From: Edwardsiella anguillarum ET080813
Lineage (GTDB): Bacteria > Pseudomonadota > Gammaproteobacteria > Enterobacterales > Enterobacteriaceae
Direction of reading: 5' to 3'
Length of the DNA stretch: 64,000 nt
NCBI RefSeq assembly: GCF_000264765.2
Contig: NZ_CP006664.1
Location: 2,480,001-2,544,000, forward strand
Shown: positions 26,625-34,903 of the stretch, piece after piece
How the letters are laid out: each line of letters starts with the position of its first letter
Numbering within the stretch: position 1 is the first letter of the stretch
Notes under the pieces: generated by a model
Database searches by the model: none
Told to the model about the DNA's origin: nothing
What the model saw: only the letters and a program-made list of their open reading frames with translations
Translations under genes and position numbers: made by a program

Positions 26625-27067
26625 GAGTCGGGCGTCCTTTGTATCGGTCTGTCGATGGCGCGTCACACGTCGGCAGGGGCATTCATCTGCCAAATATTAT
26701 CGCCTGTGGCAGGGGATTAAACAATTTCTTGCGCGGACAAAGGGGGAAAAATAGCGGGAGTAAGGCCGATGAGAAGGGGATATAACGTCTCCCCTAGGCG
26801 TCATGCCTCCGTATGGTGCAATTTAGGCGGCGGAGAGCGCCGCCGGACGCCTCGAGAGGGAGAACAATTGGTAACAAATTTGGCCGTGCAAATGTTAGAC
26901 GTTTTGGCCCTCGGCGGTATTATCAGCGCATATGCCAGCGTGAGTCTGAGGCCGTACGGCTCTGGCATTCGGTGTTGCGCCTGTCGGCCCTGTTTTGCCC
27001 GGCGCGCAGCGGTGAGGCCGATCGCCTTTCCGCGTATGTGAACGCTTTGCTGCCGCAGGATTCGGGT
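26625..27067. other. Gap between iap and ygbE, no supported gene
   Basis: About 443 bases between two divergent genes. In E. coli the cysD-cysN-cysC operon occupies this position; no fragment of those genes was recognised. A 58-codon frame beginning TTG near 26868 (LVTNLAVQMLDVLALGGII...) has GGGAG upstream and some hydrophobic character, but nothing else supports it. The frame that runs into ygbE has an Arg-rich lead that looks non-coding. Confidence 0.5.
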
Positions 27068-27394
27068 ATGCTGATTAATGCCGCCAACAGGCCGGCCGAT
27101 GAACTGACCACCGGCGAACGCGAAGATCCCTCTTACGCCTTCAGCGGCGGTGTGTTGGGATTTGTTTTCTATTGGCTGGCGTTCGCGCTGCCCTTTGTCG
27201 TTTATGGCACCAATACGCTGCTGTTTATGCTGTATACCTGGCCCTTCTTCCTGGCGCTGCTGCCGGTATCGGTGCTGGTGGGGATTCTGATCCACCGTTT
27301 GCTCTCCGGCCGTCTGCTGTTCAGCGTGCCGCTGTGCGCCCTGCTGGTGGTCACCCTGTTCTGGCAAACCTTTTCTCTGCTGAGCGGCTGGTAA
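27068..27394 (+). CDS. ygbE: DUF3561 inner-membrane protein YgbE
   Basis: Small membrane protein of unknown function, 108 residues (E. coli YgbE is 107). Two or three hydrophobic helices are visible, and the conserved stretch VYGTNTLLFMLYTWPFFLALLPV matches E. coli (YGSNTLFFFIYTWPFFLALMPV). The start is the ATG giving the family length; the frame is open much further upstream but the lead is not protein-like. In E. coli it follows cysC; here the cys genes are absent and it stands alone between iap and lgt. Confidence 0.9.
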   Translation: MLINAANRPADELTTGEREDPSYAFSGGVLGFVFYWLAFALPFVVYGTNTLLFMLYTWPFFLALLPVSVLVGILIHRLLSGRLLFSVPLCALLVVTLFWQTFSLLSGW

Positions 27395-27741
27395 GCAGGG
27401 GGGCGTTGTCCGGCGTTCGCGCCCTCGTCGGCTATCACACGCGCTCGCCGTTTTCTGAAAATACGTTGGGATGGATATATTCCGTGACGATCAGGAAACG
27501 ATTAAGGCAGAGTGTATGACGGCCATTACCCGGGGGCCCCCCTCGCCGGCGGTGGACACGCAGGGCGCCGGCGCCTGATGCTGCGAGATAAGCCTATCTT
27601 TTCGGCTGCGATCCGCCGTGGGGCGATACGCTTTTTTACATAACTTTATCGTTACGCATACCCCGGTTCCTCCACTTTCCTATGTTATGATGCGCCACTT
27701 GAGCATTTTATACGGTTTCTCAGACAGTATTGTGGTGACGG
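27395..27741. other. Gap between ygbE and lgt with lgt promoter
   Basis: A 347-base gap with no gene. It contains GC palindromes (GGGGGCCCCC near 27532, GGCGCCGGCGCC near 27567) that could end the ygbE transcript but lack T tracts. The extended -10 sequence TGTTATGAT at 27683-27691 lies about 50 bases before lgt and is the best promoter candidate. E. coli has ptsP before lgt; no trace of it was seen. Confidence 0.5.
27683..27691 (+). promoter_or_regulatory. Extended -10 promoter candidate for lgt-thyA
   Basis: TG-T-TATGAT is an extended -10 element with one mismatch in the hexamer. No good -35 box stands upstream, which extended -10 promoters can tolerate. It is suitably placed for transcription of lgt and thyA. 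Confidence 0.45.
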
Positions 27742-28611
27742 ATGACGAACTATCTGCATTTTCCCAGTTTTGACCCGGTGATTTTCTCCATCGGTCCGGT
27801 AGCGCTGCACTGGTATGGCTTGATGTATCTGGTGGGCTTTGTCTTTGCCATGTGGCTGGCGGTGCGCCGGGCCAACCGGCCGGGCAGCGGCTGGACCAAA
27901 GACGAAGTCGAAAACCTGCTGTACGCCTGCTTCCTCGGGGTATTCCTCGGCGGGCGCATCGGCTATGTCCTGTTCTATAACCTGCCGTTGTTTATCGATA
28001 ACCCCCTATATCTGTTTAAGGTCTGGGATGGCGGCATGTCTTTCCACGGCGGTCTGATCGGGGTGATCCTGGCGATGCTGTGGTTTGCCCGTCGCACCAA
28101 GCGCACCTTCTTCCAGGTGTCTGACTTTATTGCGCCGCTGGTGCCGTTTGGTCTGGGCGCCGGGCGTCTGGGCAACTTTATTAACGGCGAGCTGTGGGGC
28201 CGCGTGACGCTGGATACGCCCTGGGCGATGCTGTTCCCAGGCTCCAGCAGTGAGGATATGCAGCTGGCAGCGACCCACCCGCAGTGGCAGGCGGTGTATA
28301 ACCACTTTGGCCTGCTGCCGCGTCACCCGTCTCAGCTGTATGAACTGTTGCTGGAGGGGGTCGTGCTGTTTATTATCCTGAACCTATTTATTCGCAGGCC
28401 GCGTCCGATGGGCAGCGTCTCCGGACTGTTCCTGGTGGGCTACGGCGCCTTCCGTATTATCTGTGAGTTTTTCCGTCAGCCCGATGCGCAGCTTGGCCTG
28501 TTTGACGGGGTGATCAGCATGGGGCAGATCCTCTCCATACCGATGATCGTGGTCGGCGTTATCATGATGGTGTGGGCCTATCGTCATTCGCCGCGCGCGC
28601 AGGCGTCCTGA
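27742..28611 (+). CDS. lgt: Prolipoprotein diacylglyceryl transferase Lgt
   Basis: Inner-membrane enzyme that transfers diacylglyceryl from phosphatidylglycerol to the lipobox cysteine of prolipoproteins, the first step of lipoprotein maturation. The protein is 289 residues with about seven helices. The essential His102 (SFHGGLIG) and Arg142 ([16 protein letters not shown], the Lgt signature) correspond to E. coli His103 and Arg143. It is 28 bases before thyA and almost certainly cotranscribed with it, as in E. coli. Confidence 0.98.
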   Translation: MTNYLHFPSFDPVIFSIGPVALHWYGLMYLVGFVFAMWLAVRRANRPGSGWTKDEVENLLYACFLGVFLGGRIGYVLFYNLPLFIDNPLYLFKVWDGGMSFHGGLIGVILAMLWFARRTKRTFFQVSDFIAPLVPFGLGAGRLGNFINGELWGRVTLDTPWAMLFPGSSSEDMQLAATHPQWQAVYNHFGLLPRHPSQLYELLLEGVVLFIILNLFIRRPRPMGSVSGLFLVGYGAFRIICEFFRQPDAQLGLFDGVISMGQILSIPMIVVGVIMMVWAYRHSPRAQAS

Positions 28612-28639
28612 TTTTTTTACGTAGAGAGTTTGAGGTGAC

Positions 28640-29434
28640 ATGAAACAGTATCTGGATTTGATGAGAAAAGTGCTGGCAGAGGGGACACCCAAGGCCGATC
28701 GTACCGGCACCGGCACCCTGTCGATTTTTGGCCATCAGATGCGTTTCAATCTGCAGCAGGGTTTTCCCTTGGTGACCACCAAGAAGTGCCACCTGCGCTC
28801 GATCATTCATGAGCTGCTGTGGTTCCTTAACGGGGAGACCAACGTCAAGTACCTGCATGAGAATAACGTCACTATTTGGGATGAGTGGGCTGATGACAAC
28901 GGCGATCTCGGCCCGGTATACGGTAAGCAGTGGCGCGCCTGGGGCTGCACCGACGGCCGCCAGGTGGATCAGATCAGTCAGGTGATGGAGCAGCTGCGCC
29001 AGGATCCCGACTCGCGCAGGATCATCGTGTCGGCCTGGAACGTGGGCGAGCTGGATCAGATGGCGCTGGCGCCTTGCCACGCCTTTTTCCAGTTTTATGT
29101 CGCCGACGGCCGCCTCTCGTGCCAGCTGTATCAGCGCTCCTGCGACGTCTTCCTGGGGCTGCCGTTCAATATCGCCAGCTATGCGCTGCTGGTTCATATG
29201 ATGGCGCAGCAGCTGGATCTGCAGGTCGGCGATTTTGTCTGGACCGGCGGGGATACCCATCTGTACAGTAACCATATGGAGCAGACGGCGCTGCAGCTGA
29301 CCCGTGAGCCGCGTGCACTGCCGCGTTTGGCGCTGGCGCGCCGTCCCGCGTCGATCTTCGACTACCGCTTCGAGGACTTCATCATCGAAGGTTATGATCC
29401 GCACCCGGCGATTAAAGCCCCCGTCGCCGTGTAA
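28640..29434 (+). CDS. thyA: Thymidylate synthase ThyA
   Basis: Methylates dUMP to dTMP with methylene-tetrahydrofolate. The protein is 264 residues, exactly the E. coli length. The active-site cysteine is in [11 protein letters not shown], preceded by [13 protein letters not shown], and the C-terminus ends IKAPVAV, the conserved flexible tail. A GAGGTG sequence precedes the ATG closely. The gene ends at a strong terminator. Confidence 0.99.
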   Translation: MKQYLDLMRKVLAEGTPKADRTGTGTLSIFGHQMRFNLQQGFPLVTTKKCHLRSIIHELLWFLNGETNVKYLHENNVTIWDEWADDNGDLGPVYGKQWRAWGCTDGRQVDQISQVMEQLRQDPDSRRIIVSAWNVGELDQMALAPCHAFFQFYVADGRLSCQLYQRSCDVFLGLPFNIASYALLVHMMAQQLDLQVGDFVWTGGDTHLYSNHMEQTALQLTREPRALPRLALARRPASIFDYRFEDFIIEGYDPHPAIKAPVAV

Positions 29435-29459
29435 TGCGCAGCGACGCATACTCCTCTGT

Positions 29460-29488
29460 AAACGCCGGCCCTGTGCCGGCGTTTTTTA
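29460..29488 (+). terminator. Intrinsic terminator after thyA
   Basis: AACGCCGGC and its complement GCCGGCGTT form a 9-base stem with a five-base loop, followed directly by five or more T. It begins 26 bases after the thyA stop and would end the lgt-thyA transcript. Confidence 0.9.
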
Positions 29489-29600
29489 TTGGCGTCAGCC
29501 GTATCCCGCCGCGATAGCGCTTGGCCTGCCGTCGTCGCCAGCTTAGGCTGGATGCCGCCACGGCGAGGGCCGCCGTGCCATCGTGCGAATGGGGGCGGTC

Positions 29601-30086
29601 ATGCGGGAGGCGCCGCGGGGATACACCCTGCTGGAAGTGATGCTGGTCTGTGGCGTGCTGGCGATGCTGGCCGCCGCGGCGCTACCGCTCTGGCTGCCGC
29701 GCCGCGATCAGCAGCGGATGCTGGCAGAGGGGCTACGCCTGCAGACGTATCTGCTGACGCTGCGCGAGCAGGCCTTTCGCAGCAACGGGGGGCGTCCTAT
29801 CCTGTTTCGCCGCGGCCGCGGGGGAGTGGCCTGCCTGGTGGCGCAGCCGCAGGACGACTGTCGCGCCGCCGCGGCCTTTATACCGATAGCGCCGCTGCGC
29901 CTGGAGGCGCAGATGTCTGCCGACGCCGGGTTTTACGGCGTCCGCAATACGGCGCGTCCAGGGCATCTCCGCCTGAGCGATGAGCGGCGTGCCGTCCGGG
30001 TGATCTGGTCGGCGCAGGGGAGGGTGAGGCTGTGCGCAGAGTATGGAGTGTCGGCGCTGACGGCGTGCGATGTCAGCGGGGAATGA
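29601..30086 (+). CDS. ppdA: Prepilin-type minor pseudopilin PpdA
   Basis: Type IV prepilin-like protein, 161 residues, with a seven-residue leader and the prepilin peptidase site MREAPRG|YTLLEVM, including Glu at +5. Methylated minor pseudopilins of this cluster are thought to initiate pilus-like fibres. The C-terminal half resembles E. coli PpdA (FYGVRNTARPGHLRLS). GTG and ATG codons up to 18 bases upstream are also possible, but the chosen ATG gives the E. coli-like short leader. It heads the ppdA-ppdB-ygdB-ppdC cluster before recC. Confidence 0.85.
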   Translation: MREAPRGYTLLEVMLVCGVLAMLAAAALPLWLPRRDQQRMLAEGLRLQTYLLTLREQAFRSNGGRPILFRRGRGGVACLVAQPQDDCRAAAAFIPIAPLRLEAQMSADAGFYGVRNTARPGHLRLSDERRAVRVIWSAQGRVRLCAEYGVSALTACDVSGE

Positions 30087-30634
30087 GCTTGCTGTCGATC
30101 ATGGTGGGACTGTTTCTCGGCGCGCTGGTGATGTCGGCCACCCTGCGCCTGGTCAGTGAACTGCGGCGTCAGGGGCTGGCCGCTCAGCGTCAGCTGCAGC
30201 GCATGGAGGAAGCGGCGGGGCTGCTGGATCGGCTGGAGAAGGATCTGCGCCGCAGCGGATTTTGCGCGGCGCCCTGTCGCCGTCCGGCGCCGCCGGTGCA
30301 GATAGCCGCCGTGCGCGGGGAGCCAGGCGGCTCTTGCGTGCTGCTGGCCTACGATCTGGACGGCGATGGCGCCGTCGAGGAGGCTGAGCGCTTTGGCTGG
30401 CGTCTGCGCCAGGGGGCGCTGGAGGTGCGGCGCGGTGCCACGCTCTGTGACGGCGGCGGCTGGGAGCGGGTGAGCGATGAGCGGCGCTGGCGGATCGATG
30501 CGCTGCGTATTGTCCGTCGCGCGGCGACCTTTCAGCTGACCCTGAGCCTGGCGGAGCGGCGATACCCCGATGCGCCGCTGGTGCTGCGGCAGTGGCTGGC
30601 CGCACCGAATCTAGCGCGGCCAGCCGCCCCGTGA
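30065..30634 (+). CDS. ppdB: Prepilin-type minor pseudopilin PpdB, lacks Glu5
   Basis: Minor pseudopilin of 189 residues with leader MRCQRG and cleavage before MSLLSIMVGLFLG. The position that is normally Glu5 is Ser, while E. coli PpdB keeps Glu (FSLLEVL). Central text such as RRSGFCAAPC and LRGATLC-like (VRRGATLCDGGGW) identifies it. The start is uncertain: the chosen GTG gives a six-residue leader, and another GTG 33 bases upstream gives a 17-residue leader. Neither has a good ribosome site, so coupling to ppdA (overlap of 22 bases) is likely. Confidence 0.78.
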   Translation: MRCQRGMSLLSIMVGLFLGALVMSATLRLVSELRRQGLAAQRQLQRMEEAAGLLDRLEKDLRRSGFCAAPCRRPAPPVQIAAVRGEPGGSCVLLAYDLDGDGAVEEAERFGWRLRQGALEVRRGATLCDGGGWERVSDERRWRIDALRIVRRAATFQLTLSLAERRYPDAPLVLRQWLAAPNLARPAAP

Positions 30635-31074
30635 GGCGTCAGCGCGGCGCGGCGCTGTTGGGCACGCTGCTGGCCGCGCTGGCGCTGGCATTGGGCTGGG
30701 TGCTGGCGCAACAGGCGCAAACCACGGCGCTGCTGCAGCGTAGCGCGGCGCAGCAGCGATACTGGTACGCCGAGGTGCAGGCCGATCTCTGGCTGACGCG
30801 GGCGCAGCGCCTGCGCTGGCAGGCCAGGCCGTACTGGCAATGCCGGGCGCTGGCGCCGTCGTGGTACGCCTGCATTCGCGCACTGGATGCGCAGCGGGCG
30901 CTGCTGTGTGTGTCTGGCCAGCCGTCTCCGCTGACCTATCCACTGGTTCGGGTACGCTATCTAGAGGGAGAGGCGCATGAGCGGGATCAACGATATCGGG
31001 CGCTGCCCGGCGGCTGGAGCGACTTTGTGCCCGCGGGGATCGTCTGCCCTGCAGCAGGGGAGCACGCTGGTTGA
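30631..31074 (+). CDS. ygdB: YgdB, DUF2509 pseudopilin-like protein
   Basis: Small protein of 147 residues in the minor-pilin cluster. It has a basic leader MRRQRG followed by a hydrophobic helix AALLGTLLAALALALGWVLA, lacking Glu5 as in E. coli YgdB. The C-terminal GGWSDFVP stretch is the family signature (RGWSDFCP in E. coli). The GTG start overlaps the ppdB stop as GTGA. Its final 98 bases overlap ppdC in another frame. Confidence 0.82.
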   Translation: MRRQRGAALLGTLLAALALALGWVLAQQAQTTALLQRSAAQQRYWYAEVQADLWLTRAQRLRWQARPYWQCRALAPSWYACIRALDAQRALLCVSGQPSPLTYPLVRVRYLEGEAHERDQRYRALPGGWSDFVPAGIVCPAAGEHAG

Positions 31075-31369
31075 GGTGATGCTGGCGCTGCTGCTGACCA
31101 GCGTCGGACTGATGGGGCTGGTGCAGACTCAGCGCACGCTGCTGCATGCGCAGCGGGCGCAGGAGCAGCGTCAGGAGGCTTGGCGCTATGCACGCGGCGC
31201 GCTGGCGCAGGCGACGCTGCCGCTGCAGGCGCCGTCGGAGGAGGGGGTGCCGCCGGGGTGGAGCCGGACGCTGGGGCTGCGCGCCGCGGGATCCTGTCGT
31301 CTGCTGGTGTGCGAGCTCACCCCGCCGCGGGGGCGGCCTGTCAGCCTGGCAAAGTTGATTTGCCCTTAG
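30977..31369 (+). CDS. ppdC: Prepilin-type minor pseudopilin PpdC
   Basis: Minor pseudopilin of 130 residues; the prepilin site is QQG|STLVEVMLALLL with Glu at +5. The C-terminal CRLLVCELTPPRGRPVSLAKLICP resembles E. coli PpdC (SPRGRRGQMTRLHCP). The ATG has GGGAGAGG just upstream but gives a 28-residue leader, long for this class; a TTG 48 bases later would give a 12-residue leader. recC follows after 70 bases. Confidence 0.8.
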   Translation: MSGINDIGRCPAAGATLCPRGSSALQQGSTLVEVMLALLLTSVGLMGLVQTQRTLLHAQRAQEQRQEAWRYARGALAQATLPLQAPSEEGVPPGWSRTLGLRAAGSCRLLVCELTPPRGRPVSLAKLICP

Positions 31370-31439
31370 CGGGCGATCGCGGTAGCTTTGGCGCACACCC
31401 AACAGGCCGCGCAGCAGGGCGGGCCCCACCGGAGAGGCT

Positions 31440-34400
31440 ATGTTTACCGTTTATCACTCCAATCAACTGGATGTTCTGACGCAGCTGATGGCGGCGCTGA
31501 TGCAGGGGCAGCCGCTGGAGACGCCCTTTGCGCGCGAGGTGATCCTGGTGCAAAGCCCGGGGATGTCCCAGTGGCTGCAGATGGAGCTGGCGCGCAGCTT
31601 CGGCATCGCCGCCAATATCGACTTTCCGCTGCCGGCCACCTTTATCTGGGAGCTGTTTACCCAGGTGCTGCCGGATATCCCGCAGCGCAGCGCCTTTAGC
31701 AAAGATGCCATGACCTGGAAGCTGATGTGGCTGTTACCGCAGTTCCTCGATCGCCCGGCGTTTGCCCCGCTGGCGCACTATCTGAGCGACGATACGGATC
31801 GGCGCAAGCATTTTCAGCTGGCGGCGCGGATTGCCGACCTGTATGACCAGTATCTGGTCTACCGCCCCGAGTGGCTGCAGCGCTGGGAGCAGGGTGGACT
31901 GATCGAGGGGCTGGACAGCGCGCAGCAGTGGCAGGCGCCGCTGTGGGTGGCGCTGCGTGACTATACCGAGCAGCTAGGCCAGCCCCAGTGGCACCGCGCC
32001 AACCTATATCAACGCTTCATTCAGGCGCTGAAGGCGAGCGACGGCGCCCCGCCGGGGCTGCCGCGCCGGGTCTTTATCTGCGGGATCTCGGCGCTGCCGC
32101 CGGTCTACCTTGAGGCGCTACGCGCGCTGGGTGAGCACATTGATGTGCATTTGATGTTCACCAATCCCTGTCGTTACTACTGGGGCGACATTCAGGATTA
32201 CGCGTTTCTGGCGCGGCTGCAAAGCCGACGCCGCCGCGACTACCTGCTGGCGCAGTGCAGTCTGGGCGATAGCCAGAGTGCGCTGTTTCGTGTGCCGGAG
32301 CAGGCCGCTGCGCTGTTTAGCGAGGAGGGCGAGCAGGCGTTGAGCAATCCGCTGCTGGCCTCCTGGGGCAAGCTGGGACGCGATCATATGTATCTGCTGG
32401 CCCAGCACGGCCCACAGGAGGTCAGCGCCTTTGTTGACCTGGCGCAGGATACCCTGCTGCAGCGCATCCAGCGGGATATGCTGGAGCTGGAGGATCACGC
32501 CTGTATCGCTGCCGCTGCGCCGGCGCTGCAGGATAGTCGGCAGAAGCGGCGGCTGGCGTCGGACGATCGCAGCATCAGCGTACACGTCTGCCACAGCCCG
32601 CAGCGCGAGGTTGAGGTGCTGCACGACAGCCTGCTGGATATGTTCGCCGCCGATGCAACGCTGAGCGCCCGCGACGTGATCGTGATGGTGGCCGATATCG
32701 ACAGCTATGCGCCTTTTATTCAGGCCGTCTTCGGCAATGCGCCGGCTGCCCGCTATCTGCCCTTCGCAATCTCGGACCGCAGCGCCCGCCAGCTGCATCC
32801 GGTGGTGCAGGCGCTGCTGGCGCTGCTCGATCTTCCCCATAGCCGCTTTAACGCCGAGCAGGTGCTGGCGCTGCTGGAGGTGCCGGCGCTGGCGGCGCGC
32901 TTTGATATCGACGATGACGGTATCCGGCTGTTGCGCCACTGGGTGGAGGAGTCCGGGATCCGCTGGGGGCTGGACGATGACGCGGTGCGTGACTTGGCGC
33001 TGCCGGCGACCGGTCAGCATACCTGGCAGTTTGGCCTGACGCGCATGCTGCTGGGCTATGCCATGGACAGCCGCAGTGGAGAGTGGCAGGGGGTGCTGCC
33101 CTACGATGAGTCCAGCGGGACGATCGCCGAGCTGGCTGGGCAGCTGGCGCAGTTTCTGGCGGCGCTGCGCGATTGGCGTCAGCGCCTGGGGCAGATGCAG
33201 ACGCTGGCGCAGTGGCAGCCGCTGTGCCGGGCGCTGCTGGATGACTTTTTTGTCACCGACGCCGATAGCGAAGCGGTGTGTGCGCTGATCGAACAGCAGT
33301 GGCTTAAGCTGATTGAAGAGGGACTGGCGTCGGCCTATCCCGAGACGCTGCCGATCACGGTGCTGCGCGACGAGTTGACCGCCCGTCTGGATAATCAGCG
33401 CATCAGCCAGCGCTTCCTCGCCGGGCCGATCAACTTCTGCACCTTGATGCCGATGCGCTCAATCCCGTTTAAGGTGGTGTGTCTGCTGGGAATGAACGAC
33501 GGCGTTTATCCGCGTACCCTGGCGCCGCTGGGGTTTGATCTGATGGCGGGGAAAGCGCAGCGCGGCGATCGCAGCCGGCGTGACGATGACCGCTACCTGT
33601 TTCTGGAGGCGCTGCTGTCGGCGCAGCAGCGGCTGTACATCAGCTACATTGGCCGTTCGGTCCAGGATAACAGCGCACGCTATCCCAGCGTGCTGGTCAG
33701 TGAGCTGCTGGAGTATATCGCCCAGAGCCATTGTCTGGCTCAGGATGTGGCGCTGGACGTGGACAGCAGCGCCGAACGGGTGATGGCGCATCTGTGCCAT
33801 ACGCACCCGCGGGTGCCGTTTGATGCCGAGAACTTCGATCCGCAGGGCGAGTTCCAGAGCTACGCCAGTGAATGGCTGCCGGCCGCCTGCGGGCAGGGGA
33901 TCGAGCATCCGCCGTTTGCCGCCCGGCTGGCGCCGCTGCCGTTGGAACACCTGACGCTGGATATGCTGATCCGCTTTTACCGTCATCCGGTCCGGGCCTT
34001 TTTTCAGCAGCGTCTGGGGGTCAGCTTTATCCGTGAGGAGAGTGAGCTGCCGCAGGAGGAGCCCTTCACGCTGGATGCGCTCAGCCGCTATCAGATCAAC
34101 CAGCTGCTGCTTAACCGCCTGATCGGTGGCGATGAGATCGAGACACTGTATCGCCAGATCCGCGCTGCCGGAGCCCTGCCCTTTGGCGCTTTCGGTGCGC
34201 TGTGGTGGCAGGCGCAGTGCGACGAGATGACGCAGCTGGCGCAGCGGGTCGGCGATCTGTTCCTGCCGGGGGAGAGCCTGGAGATCGACCGTACGCTGGA
34301 CGGATGCCGCCTGACCGGCTGGCTGCCGCAGGCGCAGGCGTCAGGGCTGGTGCGCTGGCGCCCCGCAGAGCTGGGGGCGACGGACGGGATCGTGCTGTGG

Positions 34401-34826
34401 ATAGAGCACTTGCTGTTCTGCCTGGCTCAGGGGGGCGGCGATAGCTGGATGTTTGGGCGCAAGAATACGACGTGGCACTTTGCCGGACTCGATGCGGCGC
34501 AGGCCGAGCGTGAGCTGGTGCGCCTGATCGAGGGCTATCGCGAGGGGATGCAGGCGCCGCTGCTGCTGACGCGCAGCGGATGGCAATGGCTGAAGTGCTG
34601 TTATGATAAGGAAACGGGACAGCTACAGACGACGGACGATGCTCGGCTCGCCAAGGCGCACGGCAGTCTGCTGCAGGCGTGGAACGGGGATGCCTTCAGT
34701 CCGGGAGAGGGGCAGGATGCCTATCTGCAGCGGGTGGTGCGCACGTTGGATAACGCGGCGCAGCGAGAGCTCGAAGCACAGGCGCAGCGCTTTTATTTAC
34801 CGCTGCTGCATCATAATTTGGCGTGA
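31440..34826 (+). CDS. recC: RecBCD subunit RecC
   Basis: Chi-recognition and scaffold subunit of RecBCD, 1128 residues (E. coli 1122). It has an inactive helicase/nuclease-like fold that splits the duplex and scans the 3' strand. The start MFTVYHSNQLDVL is conserved. Other recognisable text is FAREVILVQSPGMSQWLQME, FAISDRSARQLHPVVQALLA and SIPFKVVCLLGMNDGVYPR. A GGAG-type ribosome site (CCGGAGAGGCT) is just before the ATG. It precedes ptrA by 77 bases in the order recC-ptrA-recB-recD. Confidence 0.98.
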   Translation: MFTVYHSNQLDVLTQLMAALMQGQPLETPFAREVILVQSPGMSQWLQMELARSFGIAANIDFPLPATFIWELFTQVLPDIPQRSAFSKDAMTWKLMWLLPQFLDRPAFAPLAHYLSDDTDRRKHFQLAARIADLYDQYLVYRPEWLQRWEQGGLIEGLDSAQQWQAPLWVALRDYTEQLGQPQWHRANLYQRFIQALKASDGAPPGLPRRVFICGISALPPVYLEALRALGEHIDVHLMFTNPCRYYWGDIQDYAFLARLQSRRRRDYLLAQCSLGDSQSALFRVPEQAAALFSEEGEQALSNPLLASWGKLGRDHMYLLAQHGPQEVSAFVDLAQDTLLQRIQRDMLELEDHACIAAAAPALQDSRQKRRLASDDRSISVHVCHSPQREVEVLHDSLLDMFAADATLSARDVIVMVADIDSYAPFIQAVFGNAPAARYLPFAISDRSARQLHPVVQALLALLDLPHSRFNAEQVLALLEVPALAARFDIDDDGIRLLRHWVEESGIRWGLDDDAVRDLALPATGQHTWQFGLTRMLLGYAMDSRSGEWQGVLPYDESSGTIAELAGQLAQFLAALRDWRQRLGQMQTLAQWQPLCRALLDDFFVTDADSEAVCALIEQQWLKLIEEGLASAYPETLPITVLRDELTARLDNQRISQRFLAGPINFCTLMPMRSIPFKVVCLLGMNDGVYPRTLAPLGFDLMAGKAQRGDRSRRDDDRYLFLEALLSAQQRLYISYIGRSVQDNSARYPSVLVSELLEYIAQSHCLAQDVALDVDSSAERVMAHLCHTHPRVPFDAENFDPQGEFQSYASEWLPAACGQGIEHPPFAARLAPLPLEHLTLDMLIRFYRHPVRAFFQQRLGVSFIREESELPQEEPFTLDALSRYQINQLLLNRLIGGDEIETLYRQIRAAGALPFGAFGALWWQAQCDEMTQLAQRVGDLFLPGESLEIDRTLDGCRLTGWLPQAQASGLVRWRPAELGATDGIVLWIEHLLFCLAQGGGDSWMFGRKNTTWHFAGLDAAQAERELVRLIEGYREGMQAPLLLTRSGWQWLKCCYDKETGQLQTTDDARLAKAHGSLLQAWNGDAFSPGEGQDAYLQRVVRTLDNAAQRELEAQAQRFYLPLLHHNLA

Positions 34827-34903
34827 TCCTCCGCGACGGCGGGGAGCGGGCAGGCGGGTGCGTTTTCGGGGGCACCCAGGACAGGGGCAAGAGGGGATAG
34901 GAC

